Shown one piece after another: positions 43,908 to 51,990 of a stretch of 64,000 nt of DNA (the stretch's first letter is position 1; every line of letters begins with the position of its first letter). The DNA is from Spirosoma linguale DSM 74. Lineage in GTDB: Bacteria; Bacteroidota; Bacteroidia; Cytophagales; Spirosomataceae. The position numbers and the translations under genes were made by a program. Under the pieces are notes generated by a model. It did no database searches. It saw only the letters and a program-made list of their open reading frames with translations, and was not told where the DNA came from. The stretch covers positions 496,001-560,000 of the forward strand of contig CP001769.1 of assembly GCA_000024525.1 (NCBI GenBank), in the 5' to 3' direction.

Positions 43908-44453
43908 TTACACGACTGTGTGAGGGAACACCTCACGGAATAATTTCAATTCCTTGTCTTTTTCGGAAACAATCGGATTGGCAATACCCCAGTCGATGTT
44001 CAGATCCGGGTCGTTCCAGATAATACCGGACTCGGCAGCTTTATTGTACACATTCGTGCACTTGTAGCTGAAAACGCTGTCTTCCAGCGCTACGAAGCCA
44101 TGTGCAAATCCTTCGGGTATATAAGCCATGTTGGCACGTTTGGCATCCAGCAGGAAGGCTTCATACTGACCGAAAGTTGGCGAATCGGGCCGTAAATCAA
44201 CGGCAATATCCAATACTTGACCACTGATAACCCGTACCAGTTTACCCTGAGCAAACGGCTGGTTTTGCATGTGTAGTCCGCGCAAAACCCCTTTCGTTGA
44301 AAAGGATTGATTATCCTGAACGAAATCCATGGGTAGGCCCAGAGATTCGAAAAGAGGCTTGTTGTAAGACTCAAAAAAATGGCCGCGTTCATCCTCAAAA
44401 ACGCGTGGAGTTAATTCAATCAGGCCTTGTATTGATGTTTGCCGAACTTGCAT
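43908..44453 (-). CDS. rfbC: dTDP-4-dehydrorhamnose 3,5-epimerase
   Basis: 181-aa cupin of the RmlC family. FEDERGHFFESYNKPLFESL, GVLRGLHMQNQPFAQGKLVRV, GQVLDIAVDLRPDSPTFGQY and YIPEGFAHGFVAL are the family blocks, with the catalytic His in RGLHMQ and Tyr regions present. It serves dTDP-L-rhamnose synthesis for surface glycan. The rest of the rml set is not adjacent, so it is a stand-alone copy or the operon is split in this genome. Confidence 0.93.
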   Translation of the reverse strand: MQVRQTSIQGLIELTPRVFEDERGHFFESYNKPLFESLGLPMDFVQDNQSFSTKGVLRGLHMQNQPFAQGKLVRVISGQVLDIAVDLRPDSPTFGQYEAFLLDAKRANMAYIPEGFAHGFVALEDSVFSYKCTNVYNKAAESGIIWNDPDLNIDWGIANPIVSEKDKELKLFREVFPHTVV

Positions 44454-44491
44454 GATGCAGGTTTTTTCGTAGAGGTAGTTACTATCCGGCT

Positions 44492-44499
44492 CAAATTTA
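44492..44499 (-). promoter_or_regulatory. Candidate -7 box for rfbC
   Basis: On the minus strand this reads TAAATTTG, an exact TAnnTTTG match, about 38 bases before the rfbC start. The -33 element is not clear. Confidence 0.4.
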
Positions 44500-44520
44500 T
44501 GAAACTGGTACCATTAGTTG

Positions 44521-44528
44521 TACTTTTG
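44521..44528 (+). promoter_or_regulatory. Candidate -7 box for pyrF
   Basis: TACTTTTG matches TAnnTTTG, 35 bases before the pyrF start. It is arranged back to back with the rfbC box. Confidence 0.45.
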
Positions 44529-44563
44529 GGCTCAATCATTTACTGTAGTGCTTTTATTCAGGC

Positions 44564-45403
44564 ATGACTTACTCGGAATTAAGCGACCAGATTTTTCAAA
44601 AACAGTCCTATTTATGTGTCGGGTTAGATACCGATCCGCGCAAGTTGCCTCCGCATCTACTGACTGAAAAAGATCCTGTCTTTGCGTTCAACAAAGCTAT
44701 TATTGATGCCACGGTCGACTTCGCCGTCTCTTACAAACCCAACATCGCTTTTTATGAAGCACAGGGGCCACGCGGTTGGGAAAGTCTGCAAAAAACACTG
44801 GAGTACATTCCCGCCCGTTGCTTTACCATCGCCGATGCCAAACGGGGCGACATCGGCAACACATCCGACTTATACGCTCGTACATTCTTCGACCCAACGG
44901 CAGCTGGTCTGGATTTCGATTCGGTGACCGTCGCTCCGTACATGGGGCACGACTCCGTAACGCCTTTTCTGGCTTACGAAGGCAAATGGGTGATTCTGTT
45001 AGCGCTGACATCCAACGCGGGCAGCGCCGACTTTCAATACCAACAACTTGCTTCCGAAACGGGTGCTCCGAAGCTATTATTCGAGAACGTTATCGAAACC
45101 GCCCAGCGGTGGGCCGGTCCCGATCAGCTGATGTTCGTTGTTGGAGCTACGCAGACAAGCGAACTGGAACGGATTCGGCAACTGGCTCCCGACAACTTTT
45201 TGCTTGTGCCCGGAGTAGGAGCGCAGGGTGGTAGTCTGGCCGATGTATCGCGCCTTGGGTTAACCAAAGGGGGAGGCCTTCTGGTCAACGCATCAAGAAG
45301 TATATTATATGCGTCAAGTGGACTTGACTTCGCTGAACGGGCAAGAGACGAAGCGCAGCGGCTACAGGGAGAAATGGCCGGCTACCTCAATCAGTTTCAG
45401 TGA
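44564..45403 (+). CDS. pyrF: Orotidine-5'-phosphate decarboxylase, type 2
   Basis: Final step of UMP synthesis, 279 aa, the longer bacterial type 2 form. YLCVGLDTDPRKLP is at the N-terminus and the catalytic Asp-Lys motif is in IADAKRGDIGNTSDLYA (near residue 91). LVPGVGAQGG and GLLVNASRSILYAS bind the phosphate. It is divergent from rfbC. Confidence 0.95.
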   Translation: MTYSELSDQIFQKQSYLCVGLDTDPRKLPPHLLTEKDPVFAFNKAIIDATVDFAVSYKPNIAFYEAQGPRGWESLQKTLEYIPARCFTIADAKRGDIGNTSDLYARTFFDPTAAGLDFDSVTVAPYMGHDSVTPFLAYEGKWVILLALTSNAGSADFQYQQLASETGAPKLLFENVIETAQRWAGPDQLMFVVGATQTSELERIRQLAPDNFLLVPGVGAQGGSLADVSRLGLTKGGGLLVNASRSILYASSGLDFAERARDEAQRLQGEMAGYLNQFQ

Positions 45404-45511
45404 GTGGCTAGCCCTATCGGCAAAACATCCCGCTGTAAGGTATCTCTTTCGATGATTGTGTTTATATTGATGGCATAATCAGATGTTATACTTAACTGCC
45501 CGCTGTTTTCC

Positions 45512-46801
45512 GTGCCTGAAGCGTTTCTGTACTTTCTTTGGCAATATCAGTACTTTGCAACCCAACATCTAACCACTACCGATGGCGAAGTGGTGCAGGT
45601 ATTACGTCCCGGTTTCCGAAATCACGATTCCGGCCCTGACTTCACAAACGCCCGTTTGTTGATAAACGATGTAGAATGGGTAGGTACGGTAGAAATGCAT
45701 ACCCGTACATCGGACTGGCTGGCTCATCGCCACCAGTTCGACCGGGCATACGACAATGTTATCCTGCACGTTGTCTGGGAAGATGATCGCCCAATTAACG
45801 GTCGGCGTGTTGACCGGTCGAACGGTACACCCTTACCCACAATCGAACTGAGTTCACGCACGGACGCCATCCTGCTGGATCGATATCGGCTACTCACCGA
45901 ATCGCCGGACGTGATTCCCTGTGCCGGACAGTTTAAATCCGTATCGCCTTTACGAGTGACGTCTATGCTTGATAAGGCTATGCTTCAGCGATTGGAGCGG
46001 AAGGCCGAAGGGGTTCTGGCTGTCTTCAAACAAACAGGGAGTGACTGGGAAGAAACCGCTTATCGTCTGTTAGCGATAAACATGGGTTTTAAAGTCAATG
46101 CGGCCCCCATGGAACAGCTAAGCCGGTCTGTATCGCTGAAAGTTATTCATAAACACCGTGATCAAATCCATCAGGTGGAGGCTATGCTTTTTGGCACAGC
46201 TGGCTTACTGGAAACCCAATTGTCGGATGACTACACGGTAACGCTTGTGCGGGAATATCGATTTCTGGGCGCTAAATACAGTCTGACTGAGAAACAGTTA
46301 ACGGAGCCTGCCTGGAAGTGGGGGCGGCTGCGGCCAGCTAATTTTCCAACCCTTCGCCTGGCCCAACTGGCCCGTCTGTTAACGAAGCACCCCAGCTTGT
46401 TTTCACTTTTTGTCAGTACAACTGATTTGAACGTGTTGCTGAAGTCATTGCAGGTAACGCCTTCTGACTACTGGCAATCGCATTATCAGTTCGGTAAGCT
46501 AACCGGGAAAGGAATACCCGCATTGGGTAGTACAGCAGCTGAAAATATTGTGATCAACACCGTTGTGCCTTTGTTGGCAGCTTATGCCCACCATCGGGAG
46601 CAGCCCGCTTATATTGACCGGGCCATCATGCTCCTGGAAGCACTTCCCCCCGAAAAAAACCGCCTGACCGATAGCTGGGATATCCTCGGACTAGGTATCC
46701 GAACAGCGTTCGATTCGCAGGCGGCTATTGAACTTTACAATGAATTCTGTTGCGTCAAAAAATGCTTGAGCTGCCAGATTGGAGCTGGTATTTTGAAATA
46801 G
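45512..46801 (+). CDS. DUF2851-family protein
   Basis: 429 aa from a GTG start. The start PEAFLYFLWQYQYFATQHLTTTDG and the block RPGFRNHDSGPDFTNARLLIND..WVGTVEMHTRTSDW are hallmarks of DUF2851, a protein set conserved across Bacteroidota. ILHVVWEDDR follows. The function is not established; part of the N-terminal fold looks nuclease-like, which is inference. A GTG start is chosen since the conserved region begins a few residues later and no ATG is near. It ends directly at the hairpin at 46801. Confidence 0.88.
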   Translation: MPEAFLYFLWQYQYFATQHLTTTDGEVVQVLRPGFRNHDSGPDFTNARLLINDVEWVGTVEMHTRTSDWLAHRHQFDRAYDNVILHVVWEDDRPINGRRVDRSNGTPLPTIELSSRTDAILLDRYRLLTESPDVIPCAGQFKSVSPLRVTSMLDKAMLQRLERKAEGVLAVFKQTGSDWEETAYRLLAINMGFKVNAAPMEQLSRSVSLKVIHKHRDQIHQVEAMLFGTAGLLETQLSDDYTVTLVREYRFLGAKYSLTEKQLTEPAWKWGRLRPANFPTLRLAQLARLLTKHPSLFSLFVSTTDLNVLLKSLQVTPSDYWQSHYQFGKLTGKGIPALGSTAAENIVINTVVPLLAAYAHHREQPAYIDRAIMLLEALPPEKNRLTDSWDILGLGIRTAFDSQAAIELYNEFCCVKKCLSCQIGAGILK

Positions 46802-46878
46802 TGGAGTAAGTGGAATTAGTGAAGTGGGTGGAGTATGCAACCTGACTTCACTAATTCCACTTACTCCACCCACTTCAC
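46801..46878. repeat. Hairpin with two competing pairing registers
   Basis: Register 1: 46801-46825 pairs perfectly with 46845-46869 (25 bp). Register 2: 46819-46834 (GTGAAGTGGGTGGAGT) pairs perfectly with 46863-46878. Because the arms are circularly permuted copies of short words, both hairpins share bases and exclude each other. It sits between two convergent genes and shares GTGGAGTAAGTG with the hairpin at 4426. Confidence 0.8.
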
Positions 46879-46893
46879 TTTATTACCTAATCA

Positions 46894-48219
46894 CTAACTA
46901 ATCACCATATCGTTCTTGACGGCATCCCAGGTTACGCGCTTGCCAGTGTGTAGCGCTGTAGTAGCCATGATGTTGGCAACGGAGTGATTGAAACCAACCC
47001 GTGCTGGCGCATTTGGCTCTTTACGGCTACGAACGCAATTCATCCAGTTCAGCATGTGTAACGAAGTCATAGGGTCACCACCAGTGTTAGCAGAGGTTTC
47101 TATTTTGGCAGCTTCGCCTAATGACATGGTCGGCAACATGTTGGCCTGCATATTCATCTCTTTCGCGTATTTCGCTTCCAGACCACCCTCCGGCGAAATC
47201 TTGTTCGTGTCGAGGTTAATCATGCCGCCGTTCGAATAATAATATTCTTTTACACCACCCGCTTCGTTATTCATGCGGGATGAATACAGCACCTGGAAAC
47301 CCTTGGTTTTGTCGTTATCCGGGCCGTAATCAAATACTGCCGTGAACGTGTCGGCGTTGACACGACCATCTTTCCAGCTGTATACACCGCCGTTGGCAAC
47401 TACCGAACGGGGATGATCCAGACCACTGAACCAGTGTACGGTGTCGATCTGGTGCGACATCCACTGGCCGGGAATACCCGACGAGTAGGGGTAGAATAGC
47501 CGGAACTCTAAGTACTTGCGCGGGTCCCAGGCCGTTTTCGGCCGGTTCAGCTGGTAGCGATCCCAGTCGGTATCTTCCTTCCGGATTTCAGATACTAACT
47601 TCGGCCGACGCCAGCGACCCGGCTGGTTGACGTTCCAAGTCATTTCGACCATGGTGATATCACCGAATTTACCAGACTTAATGAAATCGTTAGCTGAATG
47701 GTAGTTAGGGGCCGACCGGCGCTGTGAACCAACCTGCACAATCCGCTTCGAGCTTTCTACTGCTTTAACAGCTTTACGAGCATCATCCAGTGATTCAGCA
47801 AAGGGTTTTTCGCAGTAGGCATCCCGACCCGACTCCACGGCGGCTACGCAATGCAGCGCATGCTGGAAATCGGCGGTACTGATGATAACGGCGTCGACAT
47901 CTTTGCGGTCGAGGAGTTCGTCGTTATTTCGGGCTTTGAAGAACGAACTGTCGTTCCAGCCTTTGCCTTTGAGGAACTGCTCCGCTTCTTCGCGACGGCG
48001 GCTCCAGATGTCCGACACACCGACGAAGGCAAAATTCTGTGCTTTGGCATGTTCCATAAAGGCGGGAGCCAATGACGCCCGAAAACGGTCGGAGAAGCCA
48101 ATGATGCCTACCCGAACGCGGTCGTTCGAGCCAAGAATGCGGGCATAACTACCAGCCGAGAAGCTCATGCCGAGACCAGCCAAAGCCGATTTTTTTATAA
48201 AATCACGACGATTTTCCAT
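46894..48219 (-). CDS. Gfo/Idh/MocA-family oxidoreductase with twin-arginine signal
   Basis: 441 aa. The signal NRRDFIKKSALAGLGMSFSA has a twin-arginine motif, so the folded NAD-bound enzyme should be exported. RVRVGIIGFSDRFRASLAPAF is the Rossmann start, with YCEKPFAESLDDARKAVKAV for the central motif and a C-terminal substrate domain. With the DUF1080 hydrolase and TIM-barrel isomerase, it is the candidate dehydrogenase that would oxidise a glycoside at C3 in the periplasm. Substrate is inferred from context only. Confidence 0.87.
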   Translation of the reverse strand: MENRRDFIKKSALAGLGMSFSAGSYARILGSNDRVRVGIIGFSDRFRASLAPAFMEHAKAQNFAFVGVSDIWSRRREEAEQFLKGKGWNDSSFFKARNNDELLDRKDVDAVIISTADFQHALHCVAAVESGRDAYCEKPFAESLDDARKAVKAVESSKRIVQVGSQRRSAPNYHSANDFIKSGKFGDITMVEMTWNVNQPGRWRRPKLVSEIRKEDTDWDRYQLNRPKTAWDPRKYLEFRLFYPYSSGIPGQWMSHQIDTVHWFSGLDHPRSVVANGGVYSWKDGRVNADTFTAVFDYGPDNDKTKGFQVLYSSRMNNEAGGVKEYYYSNGGMINLDTNKISPEGGLEAKYAKEMNMQANMLPTMSLGEAAKIETSANTGGDPMTSLHMLNWMNCVRSRKEPNAPARVGFNHSVANIMATTALHTGKRVTWDAVKNDMVIS

Positions 48220-48278
48220 AGGATCAAGTTGATTTAAATAGAAATGATAGGAGTTGATCTAAGGTTATTAGTCTCAGA

Positions 48279-49022
48279 TTAGAGTGCTTTAATTTTCATA
48301 TTTCGGTAGAACACCCGATTGCCGTGGTCCTGAAGCAGAATATGGCCTTTTGCGGCTTCACCAAAGCGGCCGTGCGCATTGTATGCCGGCGCTTTGTATT
48401 TGCTCATGGCAACCAGTTCTCTGAACTGTTCACTGCCTCGTTCATACTCAACAACTTTTTTGCCGTTCAGCCAGTGTTCTACGTGTTTGCCTTTTGAAAC
48501 AACGCGGCCGGTATTCCATTCGCCAATGGGGTTTGCTTTTTTGCCACTGGCCGGAATCAGATCATACAGTGAGCCCACCGTGCGGTTACCATTGCGGCCC
48601 ATTTTAGCGTCGGGGTGTTTGTCGTCATCCAGCACCTGAAATTCCAAGCCAAAAGCCGAACCTTTTGGCTTGGGCGATTCCTCAACCACATAATATTTAA
48701 CGCCACTGTTAGCCCCTTCGGTTAGTTTGAAGTCGAACATCAGATCGAAGTCGCTGTACTCACCATCGGTCACGATGTCGCCAAAGCTTTGCGATTCAGA
48801 GCCGTCCGACTGCTGAATGGTCAACTGGCCATCCGTAATGCTCCATCCTTTTTCCGGAAACTTGTCTTTGTAAGCTCCGCGCCAGCCATTCGTTGTTTTA
48901 CCATCAAAAAGCAGCTTCCAGCCGTCTTTTTTCTCCTGGGCTGTCAGCGTGTTCGGAGCCTGCGGTTTTTCGGCTGCAATTAAACTAAGGGCTAGAAGGC
49001 CTAAAATGAATGTTTTTTTCAT
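48279..49022 (-). CDS. DUF1080 protein (3-keto-disaccharide hydrolase family)
   Basis: The ATG at 49022 begins a signal (MKKTFILGLLALSLIAA); codons upstream (to 49085) derive from the CACAGAG repeat. The mature 230 residues form a concanavalin-like jelly roll with DGWKLLFDGKTTNGWRG, then LTEGANSGVKYYVVEESPKPKGSAFGLEFQVLDDDKHPDA and HVEHWLNGKKVVEY. The family cleaves 3-keto-disaccharides made by Gfo/Idh dehydrogenases, and such a gene lies 60 bp downstream. Confidence 0.87.
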   Translation of the reverse strand: MKKTFILGLLALSLIAAEKPQAPNTLTAQEKKDGWKLLFDGKTTNGWRGAYKDKFPEKGWSITDGQLTIQQSDGSESQSFGDIVTDGEYSDFDLMFDFKLTEGANSGVKYYVVEESPKPKGSAFGLEFQVLDDDKHPDAKMGRNGNRTVGSLYDLIPASGKKANPIGEWNTGRVVSKGKHVEHWLNGKKVVEYERGSEQFRELVAMSKYKAPAYNAHGRFGEAAKGHILLQDHGNRVFYRNMKIKAL

Positions 49023-49030
49023 AATGTTTT

Positions 49031-49047
49031 CTCTGTGAATCTCTGTG
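49031..49047. repeat. CTCTGTGAATCTCTGTG word shared with the 19.8-kb repeat
   Basis: This 17-base sequence is identical to 19840-19856, about 29 kb away. More degenerate copies (TATCTCCGTGTATCTCCGTG; GACACAGAGATACAG inverted) follow to 49095. It lies in the gap before the DUF1080 gene start. Confidence 0.6.
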
Positions 49048-49112
49048 CTATCTCCGTGTATCTCCGTGAAACAAAAATATGACACAGAGATACAGCGAGT
49101 AAACCTAGAGAC

Positions 49113-50039
49113 TCAAAGCGGGAAATTTAATGTTTTTGTAATGTAATCTTTATTGATCTGAGCACACTGCGCGGCTGTCTTGTCTTTTTCGGGTACGCCG
49201 TCCAATTCAATAATGCCCCATCCTTTGAACTTTATTTCCTCCAGCGCTTTAAATACAGCCGGGACGTTTACGTTACCCCGTCCTAATTCGACAAACTTGT
49301 AAGCCTTAGGGTTATCCGGTTTATCTGGCAGGGGCGACATGGTGTCTTTCAGGTGAAGCGCGTAAATGATGTCTTTGTATTGCTTCACGGCTTTTTCGGG
49401 CTCGCCACCGCCTTGCTTGTAATGAGCAATGTCGAGTTCCAGTTTTACGAACTTAGGGTTCATCGCCTGAATAATCACATCTACTTCTTCGGGTGTTTCG
49501 CCAAGTTGGTGCATGTGGTTGTGGTAGGTGGCCTGCACCCCCAGGTCGGCGGTTTGTTTACCGATTTCGTTCATGACGGCAGCCAACCGTTTCAGTTCAT
49601 CGGTCGTTGGCAGTCGATCTTTGGGACGAGCCGAGTTGGTTAACTGAATGGCTGAGCCTCCCAGCGCCTTTACAAAGCTGGCATGAGCCACGTGCATGTC
49701 GACAGTGCTCTGTTCCTTGGCCGGATCGATTTCAACGTTCCCACTCGAAAACATGGCTAGTGCCAAATGGTGCTGGTCGAGCAGGGCTTTTAATTCCGAT
49801 GGTTTGGCTTTATAAGGGCCAAACGCATTGGCGCGCAGTTGAATACCCCTGTATCCTAAGGCCGACAGGTCGGTAATGGCCTGGGCATCGTTACCGCCCC
49901 ACGTAATAGCCGAATAGGCGATTTTAAGCCCGGATGGTTTGGCAACAGCGCCAAGCAGCCGATTGGTACCAGCCAGTAAAGTCAGGGCCGAAACGCCTGC
50001 CGTTGTCAGAAATTGCCGTCGGTTTACCGTTTCCAGCAT
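49113..50039 (-). CDS. TIM-barrel sugar isomerase/epimerase with twin-arginine signal
   Basis: The ATG at 50039 gives MLETVNRRQFLTTAGVSAL, a twin-arginine signal; an alternative ATG is five codons upstream. The 309-aa mature fold is AP-endonuclease-2-like, with IAYSAITWGGNDAQAI, LGYRGIQLRANAFGPY, YHNHMHQLGETPEEVD and a metal-binding Glu/His set at WGIIELDG. Such genes are common with DUF1080 and Gfo/Idh genes, where they isomerise or dehydrate the 3-keto sugar. The exact reaction is inference. Confidence 0.86.
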   Translation of the reverse strand: MLETVNRRQFLTTAGVSALTLLAGTNRLLGAVAKPSGLKIAYSAITWGGNDAQAITDLSALGYRGIQLRANAFGPYKAKPSELKALLDQHHLALAMFSSGNVEIDPAKEQSTVDMHVAHASFVKALGGSAIQLTNSARPKDRLPTTDELKRLAAVMNEIGKQTADLGVQATYHNHMHQLGETPEEVDVIIQAMNPKFVKLELDIAHYKQGGGEPEKAVKQYKDIIYALHLKDTMSPLPDKPDNPKAYKFVELGRGNVNVPAVFKALEEIKFKGWGIIELDGVPEKDKTAAQCAQINKDYITKTLNFPL

Positions 50040-50150
50040 AATTGTGAGGATCAATAATCAGTGGTAAACTGATTGTTATGAATAAAATCGTTTTGTATAA
50101 AAACTGCCAAAATAAGCGCTGAGGCCCTTACTTCTACTGAGGTGAAAGAA

Positions 50151-50241
50151 CGAAAGAGTAAAAGGGCGAAAGAGTGAAAGAGCCAGAATTGCTTTCGCCA
50201 GTGTTTTCGCTCTTTCACTCTTTCGCCCTTTTACTCTTTCG
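50151..50241. repeat. Perfect 33-bp-arm hairpin of GAAAGAG words
   Basis: Arms 50151-50183 and 50209-50241 are exact reverse complements and consist of tandem GAAAGAG/GTAAAAG words. It lies between the SusD stop and the isomerase gene, within a same-strand set, where it could attenuate expression of the enzymes relative to the transporter. Confidence 0.82.
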
Positions 50242-50252
50242 CGTTTGTTCTA

Positions 50253-51938
50253 TTAGAACCCTGGATTCTGTGCGAACCCTGCATTTTCTGTACGGTCAAT
50301 CTGCGTTTGCGGAATTGGGCGCAGATTGTGCGTTTCTTTTACGTTAACAGCTCCGTCTGGGTTGTATTTTTTTACGCGCTCTACCAGAATTCCCCAGCGT
50401 TTTAGATCCATCCAACGGGTTTGCTCACCGGCTAATTCGCGGGCACGCTCTTCGTAGATTGTTTCCATCGTGAGGTCGCTAGCCTGGAGTTCCATAGCGG
50501 ACTCTTTCCCCGGCCACGCAGCCCGGCGACGAACGGCATTAATAGCGGCTGCGGCTTCAGTGGTTTTACCCTGTTTCAGCTGAGCTTCGGCCAGGATCAA
50601 ATACGTTTCGGCCAGGCGGAACGCCAGGTAATCGCGGCTACCCTGTTCGTAGGTCAGGTCAGGACGGAGCGGGTCAAGGAATTTCTGCAGTGTTGGGAAA
50701 AGAGCGGCTGTGTAAGCACTGGGTACCAAAACCTGATAAGGCTTGGCGGCCCGCTGTGCCAGTGACCACTCAACACCCGGAATGTAAATTGCCGTATCAC
50801 CCGCTTTTAGCGTCATCTTGGCCTTACTGTTGTCGAACGAGGTGTTCAGGTTCGTACCGGGGTTGTTGCTTAGCCAGGTATCCTTGAAGGTTTTCTTGTA
50901 GCGGGAGTCATTTACCCGATCTTTGAAAACGGTTTCAAGCAGGTACATTGTTGGACGAAGCCGTTTGAAGGGGCGGTCGTTGGCAATATCCCGTTTCATA
51001 CCGGGCTGCACATCGTACTGCATACCAAAGTACAAGTGTAGCTTGTTACCATCACCGTTATTGGTGTTGGCCGTGTTCATGTTGGTCAGCGGGTCAGAGG
51101 TGTACTGAACGGAGAAGATGACCTCATCGTTGATTTCACCACTGCCCTGGGCAAACACACTCGCAAAATCAGGCAGAAGCTTAAAGCCGTAGTTGGCAAT
51201 AACACTCTGGGCCAGGGTTGCCGCTTTGGCATAATCATCAGACGCTTTAGCCGACGACGTTGCTTTGGTCAGATAAACACGTGCCAGTAAATGTTCGGCG
51301 GCCGCTTTGGTAGCCCGACCATAGTCAGATGAGCGCATCTTTGGGTCTAGATCAGGGATGGCTGCTTCAAGATCGGTTGTGATTTGCTTATATATATCGG
51401 CTTCTGAAGCCCGGCTGGTTACTTTCGTAGGCCCTAAGGTTTCTTTCAGGCGTAGATCAACACCGCCAAACTGCTGCACCAGAATAAAGTAATAATGCGC
51501 CCTTAGAAACTTCATTTCGGCTACACGCAGTTTTTTTACAGCATCCGTAACGGTAGCTGCCGGTGCACGCTCGATAACAGCATTACAGGTGTTAATGCCC
51601 CGATATAGCTCTTCCCAAACCTGCTGGATGATATCAACGAAGCTATTCATCTGGGTATCGTAAAAGTGAAACCCTTTGTAGCTTCCATCCGCTCCGGCCT
51701 GGTAAATATCCGTACCATACTCGGTCATGGTCAGCCCACGCTCCGATGCGTAGAAGTTACGCAGGGATGAATAGGCGGCCTTACTGGCATCTTCGAAACC
51801 TTTGGGTGTATTGATGTAATCGTTCGGAATAGCCGAGACTACAGTTTCCTTCAGCACATCCTTACATGCCTGCCCGCTAAGTAGCAGGGCGGCAAGAGCC
51901 AGTGTACGGAGTGATTTATGTGCAATAGTTGATTTCAT
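50253..51938 (-). CDS. RagB/SusD-family nutrient-binding lipoprotein
   Basis: 561 aa. The signal ends in LLLSGQAC (lipobox Cys near residue 25), anchoring it on the outer leaflet. TPR-like helices follow, with YYFILVQQFGGVDLRLKETLG and the C-terminal DYLAFRLAETYLILAEAQLKQGK..AAINAVRRRA..ERARELAGEQTRWMDLKRWG that define the family. It caps the SusC channel and binds an oligosaccharide. Its partner SusC gene is 52 bp upstream. Confidence 0.95.
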   Translation of the reverse strand: MKSTIAHKSLRTLALAALLLSGQACKDVLKETVVSAIPNDYINTPKGFEDASKAAYSSLRNFYASERGLTMTEYGTDIYQAGADGSYKGFHFYDTQMNSFVDIIQQVWEELYRGINTCNAVIERAPAATVTDAVKKLRVAEMKFLRAHYYFILVQQFGGVDLRLKETLGPTKVTSRASEADIYKQITTDLEAAIPDLDPKMRSSDYGRATKAAAEHLLARVYLTKATSSAKASDDYAKAATLAQSVIANYGFKLLPDFASVFAQGSGEINDEVIFSVQYTSDPLTNMNTANTNNGDGNKLHLYFGMQYDVQPGMKRDIANDRPFKRLRPTMYLLETVFKDRVNDSRYKKTFKDTWLSNNPGTNLNTSFDNSKAKMTLKAGDTAIYIPGVEWSLAQRAAKPYQVLVPSAYTAALFPTLQKFLDPLRPDLTYEQGSRDYLAFRLAETYLILAEAQLKQGKTTEAAAAINAVRRRAAWPGKESAMELQASDLTMETIYEERARELAGEQTRWMDLKRWGILVERVKKYNPDGAVNVKETHNLRPIPQTQIDRTENAGFAQNPGF

Positions 51939-51990
51939 GTTCTTTTTGAATCTTTAGTAAGTGTAAGCCCAATGCCTGAGAGCTATGCGC

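Noticed and set aside
50151..50241. Tandem GAAAGAG words considered as a CRISPR or satellite array
   Set aside because: There are no regular spacers and the structure is one inverted repeat, not direct repeats.
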